Assembly: GCA_964468205.1 (NCBI GenBank)
Contig: CAYXVG010000031.1
Span: 16,386 to 80,385 of the forward strand
Reading direction: 5' to 3'
Length of the DNA: 64,000 nt
DNA from: CAWELS01 sp964468205
GTDB lineage: Bacteria; Acidobacteriota; Terriglobia; Bryobacterales; Bryobacteraceae
Part shown: positions 17,352 through 25,330 of the stretch, piece after piece
How the letters are laid out: each line of letters opens with the position of its first letter
How positions within the stretch are numbered: the stretch's first letter is position 1
The notes under the pieces: generated by a model
What the model was told of the DNA's origin: nothing
Database searches by the model: none
What the model saw: only the letters and a program-made list of their open reading frames with translations
Made by a program: the position numbers and the translations under genes

Positions 17352-18883
17352 TTATTCTAGCATCGAGTCTGTGGCCCGGAGAAGCGAGTGGCGGCTCTGC
17401 TCCGCTAGCCAAGACGCCCGTGCGGCATCTTCATGAGGAATGATGGGGTGGGGTGTTTTCACCCTACCGGGCGCGCGGAACTGTGGGCAGGCGGTTTCGT
17501 CCGCCCCAATCTCAGCTTCGGCCCTTGCCAAGTGGCGTTCCAGCCGGGCGGCCACATCGGGATGCCGGGCTGAGACGTCATCTCGCTCGCCAATGTCCTC
17601 ATCTAGGTTGTATAGCGCGCCGGTGGTGCAGAAGAGCTTCCAAGGTCCGGAGCGAACGGCTTTCAGTCTATGACCCTTGTAGTAGAACAATGCATCATGA
17701 GACGTGGCAGCCCCAGGCCGGCCCAGCAGAATATCCGAAATGTCGCGGCCGTCAATCACCCGGCCCGACGGAACCTCGGCGCCGCTGAGGCGGGCGAAGG
17801 TCGGCAACAGGTCCGTCACGGAAGCAATCTCATCGGAGATCGTGCCCGCCGGAATCCGTCCTGGCCACCAAGCCACCGTTGGCTCGCGCATACCGCCCTC
17901 CCAAGTGGATCCCTTGCCGCCGCGCAGCGGGAGGTTCACGCAACCCCGCGCTCCGCCGTTGTCGGAGGTGAAGAGGACAAGCGTCCGGGAATCCAGTTGG
18001 AGTTCCTCAACGGTCCACAGGATCTCGCCAGCGCTCCAGTCGATCTCGGCGATCTGAGCCCGCGTGCGCCACGCCAGTCAGTGCCGAACGGGTTCGTCTA
18101 AACGGCTTCCCAGCCAATCCCGGCGGCGTCATTCTCGGGATCGCGGGTCTCCCCGATGAACTTCCGTCGGGCGCCGCGAGGATGGTGAACATAAGCATGC
18201 GGCAGGTTGAGGAAAAACGGTTCATCGGCGTTGCGATCGAGAATGTCCACGGCCAATTCTGTGAAGAGGCGGCACACCTGAGACTGGTCGTCCATGTCCT
18301 TGACCCGTCCGGTCACCTTATTGCCGCGCAGCAACGGGAGCGGAGGGAAACGGAATTCGTCCTGCCGCGGATGGTATTCCCACATAGCGTTTGAATAAGG
18401 AATGCCGAAGTACTCGTCAAAGCCATGCTGCGGGGGAAGGAATTCCGGCCGATCCCCGAGATGCCATTTCCCGAAGGCGCCGGTGCGGTAGCCCTGCGAC
18501 CGCAAAACTTCGGCGATGGTCACCTCGTCCGGATTTAATCCTCATGGCGCGGCTGGAAAAAGGGTGTCGTCATATGCGCCTGTGGCGAGGCCGACGCGTT
18601 TGGCATAAGAACCGGTCATCAGAGCGGCGCGTGATGGAGGGCATAGCGGCGCGCCGGCATAAAAGGCGGTGAGACGTATCCCTTCAGCGGCCATGCGATC
18701 CAGATTTGGCGTCGCGTTAATCCTGGACCCGAAGGGGGCGATGTCACCGTATCCCAGGTCGTCGATAAGGATGACGACGAAGTTCGGGCTTTCAAACGAG
18801 CGGCCTCCGGTGCAAGAGATGAACGCGGAACTTAGGAGCCCGGTTAATATCACCTGTATGATCGCTGCGTTCAGGTTTGACAC
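17352..18883 (-). pseudogene. Decayed arylsulfatase gene (two in-frame stops and a frameshift)
   Basis: A full sulfatase can be reconstructed across the region. GTG 18883 begins a lipoprotein leader ('LLSSAFISC'), then 'PNFVVILIDDLGYGDI', the formylglycine motif CPPSR, and 'LMTGSYAKR'. A TGA at 18542-18544 interrupts the conserved 'PRGLNPDEVTIAEVL' (CGA to TGA would explain it). The frame then continues with 'GAFGKWHLGD' and 'PFFLNLPHAYVHHP' up to TAG at 18098-18100. Close to 18060 the reading frame shifts, and the protein resumes as 'AQIAEIDWSAGEIL', 'FTSDNGG', 'NLPLRGGKGSTWEGGMREP' to the normal C-terminus and stop at 17352. Three separate lesions make this a pseudogene rather than recoding. 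The CPPSR site is intact, so the loss looks recent. Confidence 0.88.
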
Positions 18884-18970
18884 CGCGCCCCCGCCTCCGT
18901 TGACGGCCACCGCATGACGTCGCGGCATTGGCAATGGTCTCGCATTCCCGCTCAAATCTCTCGTGTCCAA

Positions 18971-19000
18971 TTGAACCGCCGTCGTAATACAGACTATATT
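18971..19000 (+). promoter_or_regulatory. Candidate promoter for the sulfatase at 19008, probably leaderless
   Basis: TTGAAC (18971-18976), an 18-base spacer and TATATT (18995-19000), with the GTG start seven bases later. No ribosome-binding site fits between box and start codon. Confidence 0.45.
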
Positions 19001-19007
19001 CGATGAC

Positions 19008-20861
19008 GTGGAACAAACCAAGCCGCTAACCCGCCGCGACTTTGGCGCGGCCGTCCTCATGGCCACCGGGATGGCTGCATGCAGCCGCAGTCCAGTGCTT
19101 CCCAACGTGCTCTGGATCACCAGCGAAGACAACGGGCCCTTTCTTGGCTGCTACGGCGATTCTTACGCCAGCACTCCCAACCTGGACCAGATGGCGGCGG
19201 AGGGTATTCTCTACGAAAACGTCTTCGCTACCTACCCGGTCTGCGCCCCGTCCCGATGTTCGCTAATCACCGGCATGTACCCGCAATCTCTTGGGACCGG
19301 CCACATGCGAAGTCACGTCACACTGCCCTGGCACGTTCGCATGTTCCCCGCCCTGCTGCGGGAAGCAGGATATTACTGCACCAACAACTCGAAGGAGGAT
19401 TACAACACTGCCACGCCCGAAGACGTCTGGGACGAGTCGAGCCGAGAAGCAACGTACCGCAACCGGACTGACGGCCAGCCGTTCTTCCACGTTCAAAACT
19501 TCACGACAACTCACGAAAGCTCCCTATTTGAGCAGCACGAACCCCGGCACGATCCCGCCCGGGCCGCTTTGCCCCCATATCATCCCGACACCGCCCAATT
19601 CCGGAGCGATTGGGCGCAGTATTACGACCACATCTCCCGCCTTGACGAGCAGGTTGGCGAGGTTCTTGCTCAACTGGAGGCCGATGGCGAGGCCGGCAAC
19701 ACCATCGTTTTCTACTTCTCCGATCACGGCGGAATCCTGCCGCGCACGAAGCGCTTTGTCCACGACTCGGGGACTCGAGTGCCAATGCTCGTCCGTTTCC
19801 CAGACAGTCTGCAGGATTTGGCGCCCGGGGCGCCGGGAACGCGGTCCGACCGCTTGGTGAGCTTCGTGGACTTCGCTCCCTCGGTCCTGAATCTTTTGGG
19901 CATTGTCGTGCCGGACTACATGCAGGGCAGCGCCTTTCTGGGCCCCGGTCCGAGACCGCGGCGGAGCTTCGTGTTCCTGGCCCGTGACCGCATGGGCGCA
20001 AACCCAGATCTCATACGGGCCGCACGCAACCAGCGTTTCCGATATATCAGGAACTATCTTCCTTGCGTGCCTCGATGCCAGTACAGCGACTACCAGGTTG
20101 GGATTCCTTCGTGGCAGGAGATCTGGAAGCTGTATGAAAGCGGAAAACTCAACAAGACCCAGCAGATGATGTTTGAACCGCAGCCGGCGGAAGAACTGTA
20201 CGACACCTCCGCCGACCCCCACGAGGTCATCAACCTTGCCGGGAGACCCGAGTTCGAGGATACGATCCAGGAACTCCGCAACGCGCACATCGAGCACACA
20301 CTGCGCATTCGGGACACCGGATTCGTTCCCGAGATTGAGATGCACCGGCTGATTGCAGATGCTACTCCGTTCGAGTTCGCCCAGGACCACGAACGGTATC
20401 CGCTCAAGACCATTCTGAAACTCGTGGATCTAATTTCGGAGCGCGACACAACCAACCTTCCCGTACTATCGCGATATCTCTCCGATTCCAACACCGTCAT
20501 CCAGTATTGGGCGGCGGTGGGCTGCCGTCTGCTTGAAGAGCAGGCGAAACCCGCGCAAGGTGCGCTGCTGGCTGCGGCAGCCGCCAGCGAGTCCGACGCT
20601 GTGCGCATGGCAGCAGCCGAAGCGCTGGTATGGATAGGCGAGGAATCAGAGGGATTGCGAGTTCTGACTGGATATCTCGACAACCCACGCGAATGGGTAC
20701 GCTTTACCGCAGCCAACTACCTGGCCTGGCTCGGCCCCAAGGCGGCTCCCGCCACGGAGTCGCTGAAGGCTTTCTTGACGTTAGAGACTGAACGCTACCC
20801 GCAACTGGCGGCCGAACATGCGCTGAAGCGCCTGGCCGGCGAACTTACTCCTCCTGAATGA
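19008..20861 (+). CDS. Tat/lipoprotein-type sulfatase with C-terminal HEAT-like repeats
   Basis: 617-residue sulfatase. Twin arginines (TRRDF, residues 8-12) are followed by a short hydrophobic stretch and a lipobox (MAAC, Cys25), so it is probably exported folded and then lipid-anchored. The formylglycine site is CAPSR with Cys79; metal residues are in 'ITSEDNGP' and 'YFSDHGGILPRTKR'. After the sulfatase fold (about to residue 455), helical repeats follow: '..IQYWAAVGCRLLEEQ', '..AVRMAAAEALVWIGEE', '..WVRFTAANYLAWLG'. These look like HEAT repeats and may bind a partner or substrate. The start GTG 19008 has no ribosome site but a -10 box directly upstream. The 3' end overlaps the convergent PepSY lipoprotein gene by 17 bases. 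Confidence 0.9.
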   Translation: MEQTKPLTRRDFGAAVLMATGMAACSRSPVLPNVLWITSEDNGPFLGCYGDSYASTPNLDQMAAEGILYENVFATYPVCAPSRCSLITGMYPQSLGTGHMRSHVTLPWHVRMFPALLREAGYYCTNNSKEDYNTATPEDVWDESSREATYRNRTDGQPFFHVQNFTTTHESSLFEQHEPRHDPARAALPPYHPDTAQFRSDWAQYYDHISRLDEQVGEVLAQLEADGEAGNTIVFYFSDHGGILPRTKRFVHDSGTRVPMLVRFPDSLQDLAPGAPGTRSDRLVSFVDFAPSVLNLLGIVVPDYMQGSAFLGPGPRPRRSFVFLARDRMGANPDLIRAARNQRFRYIRNYLPCVPRCQYSDYQVGIPSWQEIWKLYESGKLNKTQQMMFEPQPAEELYDTSADPHEVINLAGRPEFEDTIQELRNAHIEHTLRIRDTGFVPEIEMHRLIADATPFEFAQDHERYPLKTILKLVDLISERDTTNLPVLSRYLSDSNTVIQYWAAVGCRLLEEQAKPAQGALLAAAAASESDAVRMAAAEALVWIGEESEGLRVLTGYLDNPREWVRFTAANYLAWLGPKAAPATESLKAFLTLETERYPQLAAEHALKRLAGELTPPE

Positions 20862-21345
20862 TTGTCCCGGTGGCCGGGTCGACCAGAAGCAACACATCGC
20901 GGTCTTCATGATAGGCTTCCACTTGCCAGCCACCGGGCTCCAGGGTCACCCTCAGTACCGGGCCGTAGCCATTTTCCGCGAGAGACGCGAGAATTCGCGA
21001 GAGCGGCATCGTCCCCTCCGGCAACTCCGGGGTCAATAGCTTCCCCGTGTGGAGATCCACAATGATCTCGTGGCGCTCACCGTTCTTGTAAGCGTCGATT
21101 TCCCACCCCTCATTTTCCAGTTTGACCCCGATGACGGGGCCGAAACCGTTCGCTTCGACAGCGGCGAGCAGCTCATGCAGCGGTGTTGAGCCGCTCGGGA
21201 GTTCGACCTCGGGTGGATCGCCTTCCTCCTCGAAGACGCGAATGTCCGGTATTGGCTCTCGCTGCGCGCAGGAGACAATACCGAGCAGCAGCAGCACGGC
21301 TGCCCCCGGAAGCCAAGATCTGTACAAGATCGCACTCCCACTCAT
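20845..21345 (-). CDS. Lipoprotein with two PepSY-like repeats
   Basis: 166-residue putative lipoprotein; the signal ends at a lipobox ('GIVSC'). Two repeats of about 55 residues follow, each with the PepSY pattern of a helix and three strands: 'LHELLAAVEANGFGPVIGV..GWEIDAY' and 'LSRILASLAENGYGPVLRV..GWQVEAY', ending 'DLHTGKLL' and 'DPATGTII'. PepSY domains often bind or inhibit peptidases in the envelope. The start ATG 21345 has a GATACT about six bases upstream on the minus strand and no clear ribosome site. It lies downstream of the pseudopilin genes, but a gap of 92 bases makes co-transcription uncertain. Its stop region overlaps the convergent sulfatase by 17 bases. Confidence 0.8.
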   Translation of the reverse strand: MSGSAILYRSWLPGAAVLLLLGIVSCAQREPIPDIRVFEEEGDPPEVELPSGSTPLHELLAAVEANGFGPVIGVKLENEGWEIDAYKNGERHEIIVDLHTGKLLTPELPEGTMPLSRILASLAENGYGPVLRVTLEPGGWQVEAYHEDRDVLLLVDPATGTIIQEE

Positions 21346-21437
21346 CCCGACAGTATCCCATGGGAACTACTATCCGGTTTTACTACTGTCAATGGGACGC
21401 GTCCTTCGCTTTCTACTCCTGCAATCCTGGGCGGACG

Positions 21438-21830
21438 TCACCATTCGCCGTACGCGGTCCCGTCGAGTCCTTCGCCTTCGGCGCCGCTGCGAACATCGAA
21501 TATTCCTGGTTCGGTCTGGTCGACGGCCGTCAGGGCGTCCTCAGTGATGACGATCCAGGTTTGATTGCTGCCGGTGATTGGGTCAATGGGTACCTGCCGG
21601 AGATATCCCTCGGTGACCAAATCATCGAGGCTCTGGGGCGCCTTCTTTTTGTCGAAGGTGTACTCGTCGATCATAGTCCTCAGGGTGAAGAGATTGCTCT
21701 TGAGCACGCTTTCCTTCGCGCGAGTGATGGAGCGCTGGTAGAGCGGGACGGCGATGGAGACGAGGACCGAGATGATCGTCATCACGATGAGAATCTCGAT
21801 AATGGTCCAGCCTCGCTGCGTTCTCTTCAT
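21438..21830 (-). CDS. Type II secretion-like pseudopilin (GspG-like)
   Basis: 130-residue prepilin. A short charged leader and prepilin peptidase site (KRTQRGWTIIEILIVMTIISVL; cleavage after Gly, +5 Glu) is followed by the hydrophobic helix and a globular part with 'DEYTFDKKKAPQSLDDLVTEGYLRQVPIDPITG'. This matches GspG-type major pseudopilins ('YPTTEQGLxALV...PxDPWG'). The start ATG 21830 is four bases after the stop of the upstream pilin gene, so the two are translated together. A longer frame upstream exists but lacks sense, because it would precede the prepilin leader. Confidence 0.9.
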   Translation of the reverse strand: MKRTQRGWTIIEILIVMTIISVLVSIAVPLYQRSITRAKESVLKSNLFTLRTMIDEYTFDKKKAPQSLDDLVTEGYLRQVPIDPITGSNQTWIVITEDALTAVDQTEPGIFDVRSGAEGEGLDGTAYGEW

Positions 21831-21834
21831 CAGA

Positions 21835-22299
21835 TCACCACTCGGAATAAGGGGTTCCATCGGGGGCGCGTTCGGTGGTCTTGGTGTAAACGTCAAAGAC
21901 GTTTTGCCCGCACCAGGCCATCGAATCCGCGTCATCGGAAACGCAGCGCAGCCCCCAGTCGGTGTTACCGGTCATCGGATCGACAGGGACTCGCCGCAGG
22001 AACTTGTATTTCGTATCAACGGAACCCGACGCCTTCACGCCTTCGACGAGCACTTCCAGGGTCGGAGGATATCCTTCGGTGCCGATCTCCTGGGGACCAA
22101 GCAGGTTCAAGTCCGCTGCATCCTTGTACTTGTCGATGGCAGTGCGCATTTCGCGCAAAGCCCACCGGAGCTCCCGTTCGCGGTCCCGCCTCACCTTGTA
22201 GCGGGCCAGTGGAACCGCCATTGTGCTCAGCAGAAGCATGATCGTAAAGGCAACGATCAGCTCCACGAGCGTCAAGCCACGTTGTCCTTTCTTACGCAC
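21835..22299 (-). CDS. Type II secretion-like pseudopilin
   Basis: 154-residue prepilin with leader 'MRKKGQRGLTLVELIVAFTIM' (Gly/Leu cleavage, +5 Glu). Its C-terminal part has 'GYPPTLEVLVEGVK', '..FLRRVPVDPMTG' and an ending 'GTPYSEW' that closely parallels 'GTAYGEW' in the next gene, so the two are paralogues. GTG 22299 follows the secretin stop by 18 bases. The AAGGA before it is only two bases away, which is tight. It contains two cysteines ('LRCVSDD...AWCGQN') that may form a disulfide. Which of the two pilins is the major subunit cannot be told. Confidence 0.88.
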   Translation of the reverse strand: MRKKGQRGLTLVELIVAFTIMLLLSTMAVPLARYKVRRDRERELRWALREMRTAIDKYKDAADLNLLGPQEIGTEGYPPTLEVLVEGVKASGSVDTKYKFLRRVPVDPMTGNTDWGLRCVSDDADSMAWCGQNVFDVYTKTTERAPDGTPYSEW

Positions 22300-22317
22300 T
22301 TTCCTTATGTTCTGCTC

Positions 22318-24681
22318 CTACTCGACCGTAACCGCAACAGTCGGCGAACTCACGACGACCGGACCCATTTGCGAATTCCGAATCGTGACCTCCGGCACCG
22401 AAATGCGGGTGGCTCCAGGCGCCGTCGCCTGGAATGTCAAAGTGACGAGGACCCCGTTCCCGCTGACTCCACCGGAACCCGGCAGGCGGCTGAGGTTAAT
22501 GGAGGCAGTGCCGGCGTCATTGAGGATGTTGCGAGTGAAGATTACCTCCTGACCGTCGGCGGCGAGCATGCTGCCGCGCACTACGTCGTTCATTCTCAAG
22601 ATTTGCGGATCGAACTGGAACCGCATTGGTACCTGGAACACGTCGGTTGCATTGTTGAGCACGAGGGAAACGGAGAATTGGTCGCCGGGGCTTACCCGCA
22701 CCGCCGGCGGATTGAACACCAGCGCAGCCTGTTGTTCGGCTGGCTCAGCCTCCGGTTCGGCGGCGGGCTCGGCCTCCGCCCTTTCGGCGGCTTCTGGCTG
22801 GGCTTCGGCTCCCACTGGCTCCACCACCTCTGGAGCCGATTTGGTCTCGGGAACCGGTGGTGAGAAGCGAACGTCGACGACCTGATCGCTGCCAGCGGCG
22901 ACGCCGCGCAGGTTGACCGCGTCGATCTCCGGCCGGCGAACAATGCTGGGTATCAAAGCAATCAAGAGCTCGCCCTCGCTGCGTTCCTTGCTCTCGCTGT
23001 TGAAGCCGAGCCATTTGATGATGGGTATTCGACTGAGTCCCGGAACACCACCTTTTGTGTTAGTGAGTTGCTCCTGCGAAAGACCGCCAAGGAGAGTCAC
23101 CTCGCCATCCTTCACCCGGATATCCTCGGCCACTTTTCGCTGCCCGATGACGGGCTGTTCCAGCCCCCCTAGGTCGATCCGCTCCCTGACAGCCGAGATC
23201 TCAATCTCGACATGCAGCGACACCTCTTCACCGCCGTGAATCTTCGGCGTGAGGTCCACATTCACCCCGACGTCGGCGTACTGGAATTGCGTGCTGACCA
23301 GCGGGCTGACACCGACCGCGCCCACGCCGGGCTGGAAGCTGCCGGTGGCGAAGGGAATTCGATCGCCCAGCCGCAGGGACGCCTTCTGGCCGTCGGCCGC
23401 GCGAACCTGCGGACGCTGGAGGATGCGTGTCTGGCGGTCACTCATCAGCGCTGAAAGAAGAGCACCCGGCAAAGAGGTGGACCAGTCGTTTCTTGTGATG
23501 CTGCCCAACTGGCCGAGCTGGATGAAGCCGCCACTTGAACCACCACCGCCGTTATCACCGTCTCCGGTGGTCGCGGGCGCGCCGGCCGGGTTCCAGACAA
23601 TCGGCAAGGAGATACCGGCGCCGCTTTGCGATTGGATGGCCGCGGCCAGATCCCGGGTGCGCGTCCGGTTCGCTTCCATGACGATAACATCCACCACCAC
23701 CTCGCTCAGCGGTTTGTCGAGATCGGCAATCAGTTTTTCGGCGAGCGCGACCTGGTCGACGCTTCCCCGCACCAGGATGGCGTTTTGGGCGTTGTAGGTG
23801 AAGAGGCGGCGGATATCGGTCACGGAACGCACGGCGGTAGCGATCTCCTGAAGTTCCTGGACCTTCGTAATGTTCGTCAGGTAAAAGACACGGACCACCA
23901 TTTCGTCATAGTCGCGGCGTTTTGTGACGTTATCGTTGGTGACGAAGATGGTGTTCTCTGAAAGCGGCTTCCAGAACGTCTTCGTCATGACGGACAGATA
24001 GTGCAGCGCGTCGTGCAGCGTTGCGTTGGTAAGGTCCACCGTGTGCCTTTTATTGTCGGGCTGAAAGTCGGGATCGAAGACAACATTGATGCCCGCGAGT
24101 TTCCCCACGGTTTCATAGAGAATCTTGGTTGGCTGGTTATTGATCTTGAGCGTGTTCAGAGTGGGCGTGATGGGCTTCAACTCCGGTATCGGCTGCAGAG
24201 ATGCGATTCTCTGCTCGGCCTCCTTGAGGGCTTGTTCGGCCGGAGTAAGGATTGCGCTCTCGTCCGGCTCCTGGCCTTCTTCCTTATCTTTCTCGATGGC
24301 CTTGATCATGCGGTAAGTCTCGCGGACCTCCTGCTCGGCGATGGTGGAACTGGGATCCATGGCGAGAGCTTTTTGAAACTCCATCAGGGCCTCTTCCAGT
24401 TGTCCGCCCTTGCGGAGCTTCTGTCCGGTCTGTACATGCTCTTGTGCGGCCCGGAACCGTGTTCGCCGCACGGCCATCTGGTAAGCTGCATCCGAAGGAT
24501 CCTCTGCAAGCGCCTGCTCATAGTGGGAGAGTGCGAGATCCCACTTCTCCTCCATTTGCGCCTGCCGGCCCTCTTTCATGAACTTGTCCCCCTTTTTTGT
24601 CCGTGCCTCAAGATTGCCGGCCCCGGCCAGCAGCAGAGTCAAGAGCAGGGGAAACAAGGTTAAGTGCTTGATGCGCCACAT
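22318..24681 (-). CDS. Secretin (GspD/PilQ family) with N-terminal TPRs and C-terminal cohesin-like domain
   Basis: 787-residue outer-membrane secretin. After a signal peptide (about 1-26), TPR-like helices occupy about 28-150 ('ALSHYEQALAEDPSDAAY', 'ALMEFQKALAMDPSS'). They are followed by secretin N-domains and the secretin core with 'VVVDVIVMEANRTR', a Gly/Ser-rich gate insert near residue 390, and 'LLGGLSQEQLTNTKGGVPGLSRIPIIKWLGF'. An Ala/Glu/Pro-rich linker then leads to a domain of about 140 residues starting 'VRVSPGDQFSVSLVLNNATDV', which has the cohesin-type sandwich pattern. ATG 24681 is chosen because it opens the signal peptide. It heads the operon with two pseudopilins. No ATPase or inner-membrane GspF-like gene is nearby, so those must be elsewhere. 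Confidence 0.9.
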   Translation of the reverse strand: MWRIKHLTLFPLLLTLLLAGAGNLEARTKKGDKFMKEGRQAQMEEKWDLALSHYEQALAEDPSDAAYQMAVRRTRFRAAQEHVQTGQKLRKGGQLEEALMEFQKALAMDPSSTIAEQEVRETYRMIKAIEKDKEEGQEPDESAILTPAEQALKEAEQRIASLQPIPELKPITPTLNTLKINNQPTKILYETVGKLAGINVVFDPDFQPDNKRHTVDLTNATLHDALHYLSVMTKTFWKPLSENTIFVTNDNVTKRRDYDEMVVRVFYLTNITKVQELQEIATAVRSVTDIRRLFTYNAQNAILVRGSVDQVALAEKLIADLDKPLSEVVVDVIVMEANRTRTRDLAAAIQSQSGAGISLPIVWNPAGAPATTGDGDNGGGGSSGGFIQLGQLGSITRNDWSTSLPGALLSALMSDRQTRILQRPQVRAADGQKASLRLGDRIPFATGSFQPGVGAVGVSPLVSTQFQYADVGVNVDLTPKIHGGEEVSLHVEIEISAVRERIDLGGLEQPVIGQRKVAEDIRVKDGEVTLLGGLSQEQLTNTKGGVPGLSRIPIIKWLGFNSESKERSEGELLIALIPSIVRRPEIDAVNLRGVAAGSDQVVDVRFSPPVPETKSAPEVVEPVGAEAQPEAAERAEAEPAAEPEAEPAEQQAALVFNPPAVRVSPGDQFSVSLVLNNATDVFQVPMRFQFDPQILRMNDVVRGSMLAADGQEVIFTRNILNDAGTASINLSRLPGSGGVSGNGVLVTLTFQATAPGATRISVPEVTIRNSQMGPVVVSSPTVAVTVE

Positions 24682-24843
24682 GTTACCGTCACCAGGGGCT
24701 GTGTTAAGATAAGATTTCACACGGACCTCTCGCCTATAACTGGTTGACGCAGTTTGCCTTAGAGGCGTGGAAAAGAAAGTGCCGCCGGTTGATTGGGGAC
24801 ACCTCTGCAACGGCGGCTGAGTTCAGTGGAGGGTGCGTTGCGA

Positions 24844-25314
24844 GTGGCGGGCGACGAGCCGAAAATCAAAATTGTCAGCGATAACCGGAAAGCGCGGCAC
24901 GACTACCATCTGCTGGAGCGTTTCGAGGCCGGCATCGCTTTGTTAGGGACCGAGGTGAAAGCTGCGCGCAACGGCAAAGTGCAGCTTCGCGATAGCTACG
25001 CGGAAATCGTGGGCGGTGAGGCATGGCTGGTGAACGTTCACATCAGCCAGTACTCCCACGCAACTATGTTCAACCACGAACCCGAGCGGCGGCGCAAGCT
25101 GCTGCTGCATCGCCGGGAAATCGACAAGCTGCTTATCAAAACCCGCGACAAGGGTCTGACCTTGATTCCCACCAAGGTTTACTTGAAAGATGGCAAGATC
25201 AAGTGCGAGTTGGCGCTCGCGCGCGGCAAAAAACAGCACGACAAGCGAGAGGCCATCAAGAACAGGGAACGGGAAGCCGAAGCCCGAGCCGCGATGCGCC
25301 GCCACAAACAGTAA
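24844..25314 (+). CDS. smpB: SsrA-binding protein SmpB
   Basis: 156-residue partner of tmRNA in ribosome rescue. Family landmarks are present: 'NRKARHDYHLLERFEAGIALLGTEVK', 'GEAWLVNVHISQY', 'HEPERRRKLLLHRREI' and the basic tail 'GKKQHDKREAIKNREREAEAR'. GGAGGG at 24828-24833 serves either GTG 24844 (ten bases away) or TTG 24838 (four bases away). GTG gives the usual length and N-terminus, so it is preferred. It is followed after 16 bases by the aminopeptidase gene. The promoter should lie in the 160 bases shared with the divergent secretin gene. Confidence 0.96.
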   Translation: MAGDEPKIKIVSDNRKARHDYHLLERFEAGIALLGTEVKAARNGKVQLRDSYAEIVGGEAWLVNVHISQYSHATMFNHEPERRRKLLLHRREIDKLLIKTRDKGLTLIPTKVYLKDGKIKCELALARGKKQHDKREAIKNREREAEARAAMRRHKQ

Positions 25315-25330
25315 AGGGAACGAGAGTGCC

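Noticed and set aside
18542..18544. In-frame TGA inside the sulfatase as a selenocysteine codon
   Set aside because: The position is normally Arg (CGA to TGA fits), no SECIS-like hairpin was seen, and a second stop plus a frameshift follow.
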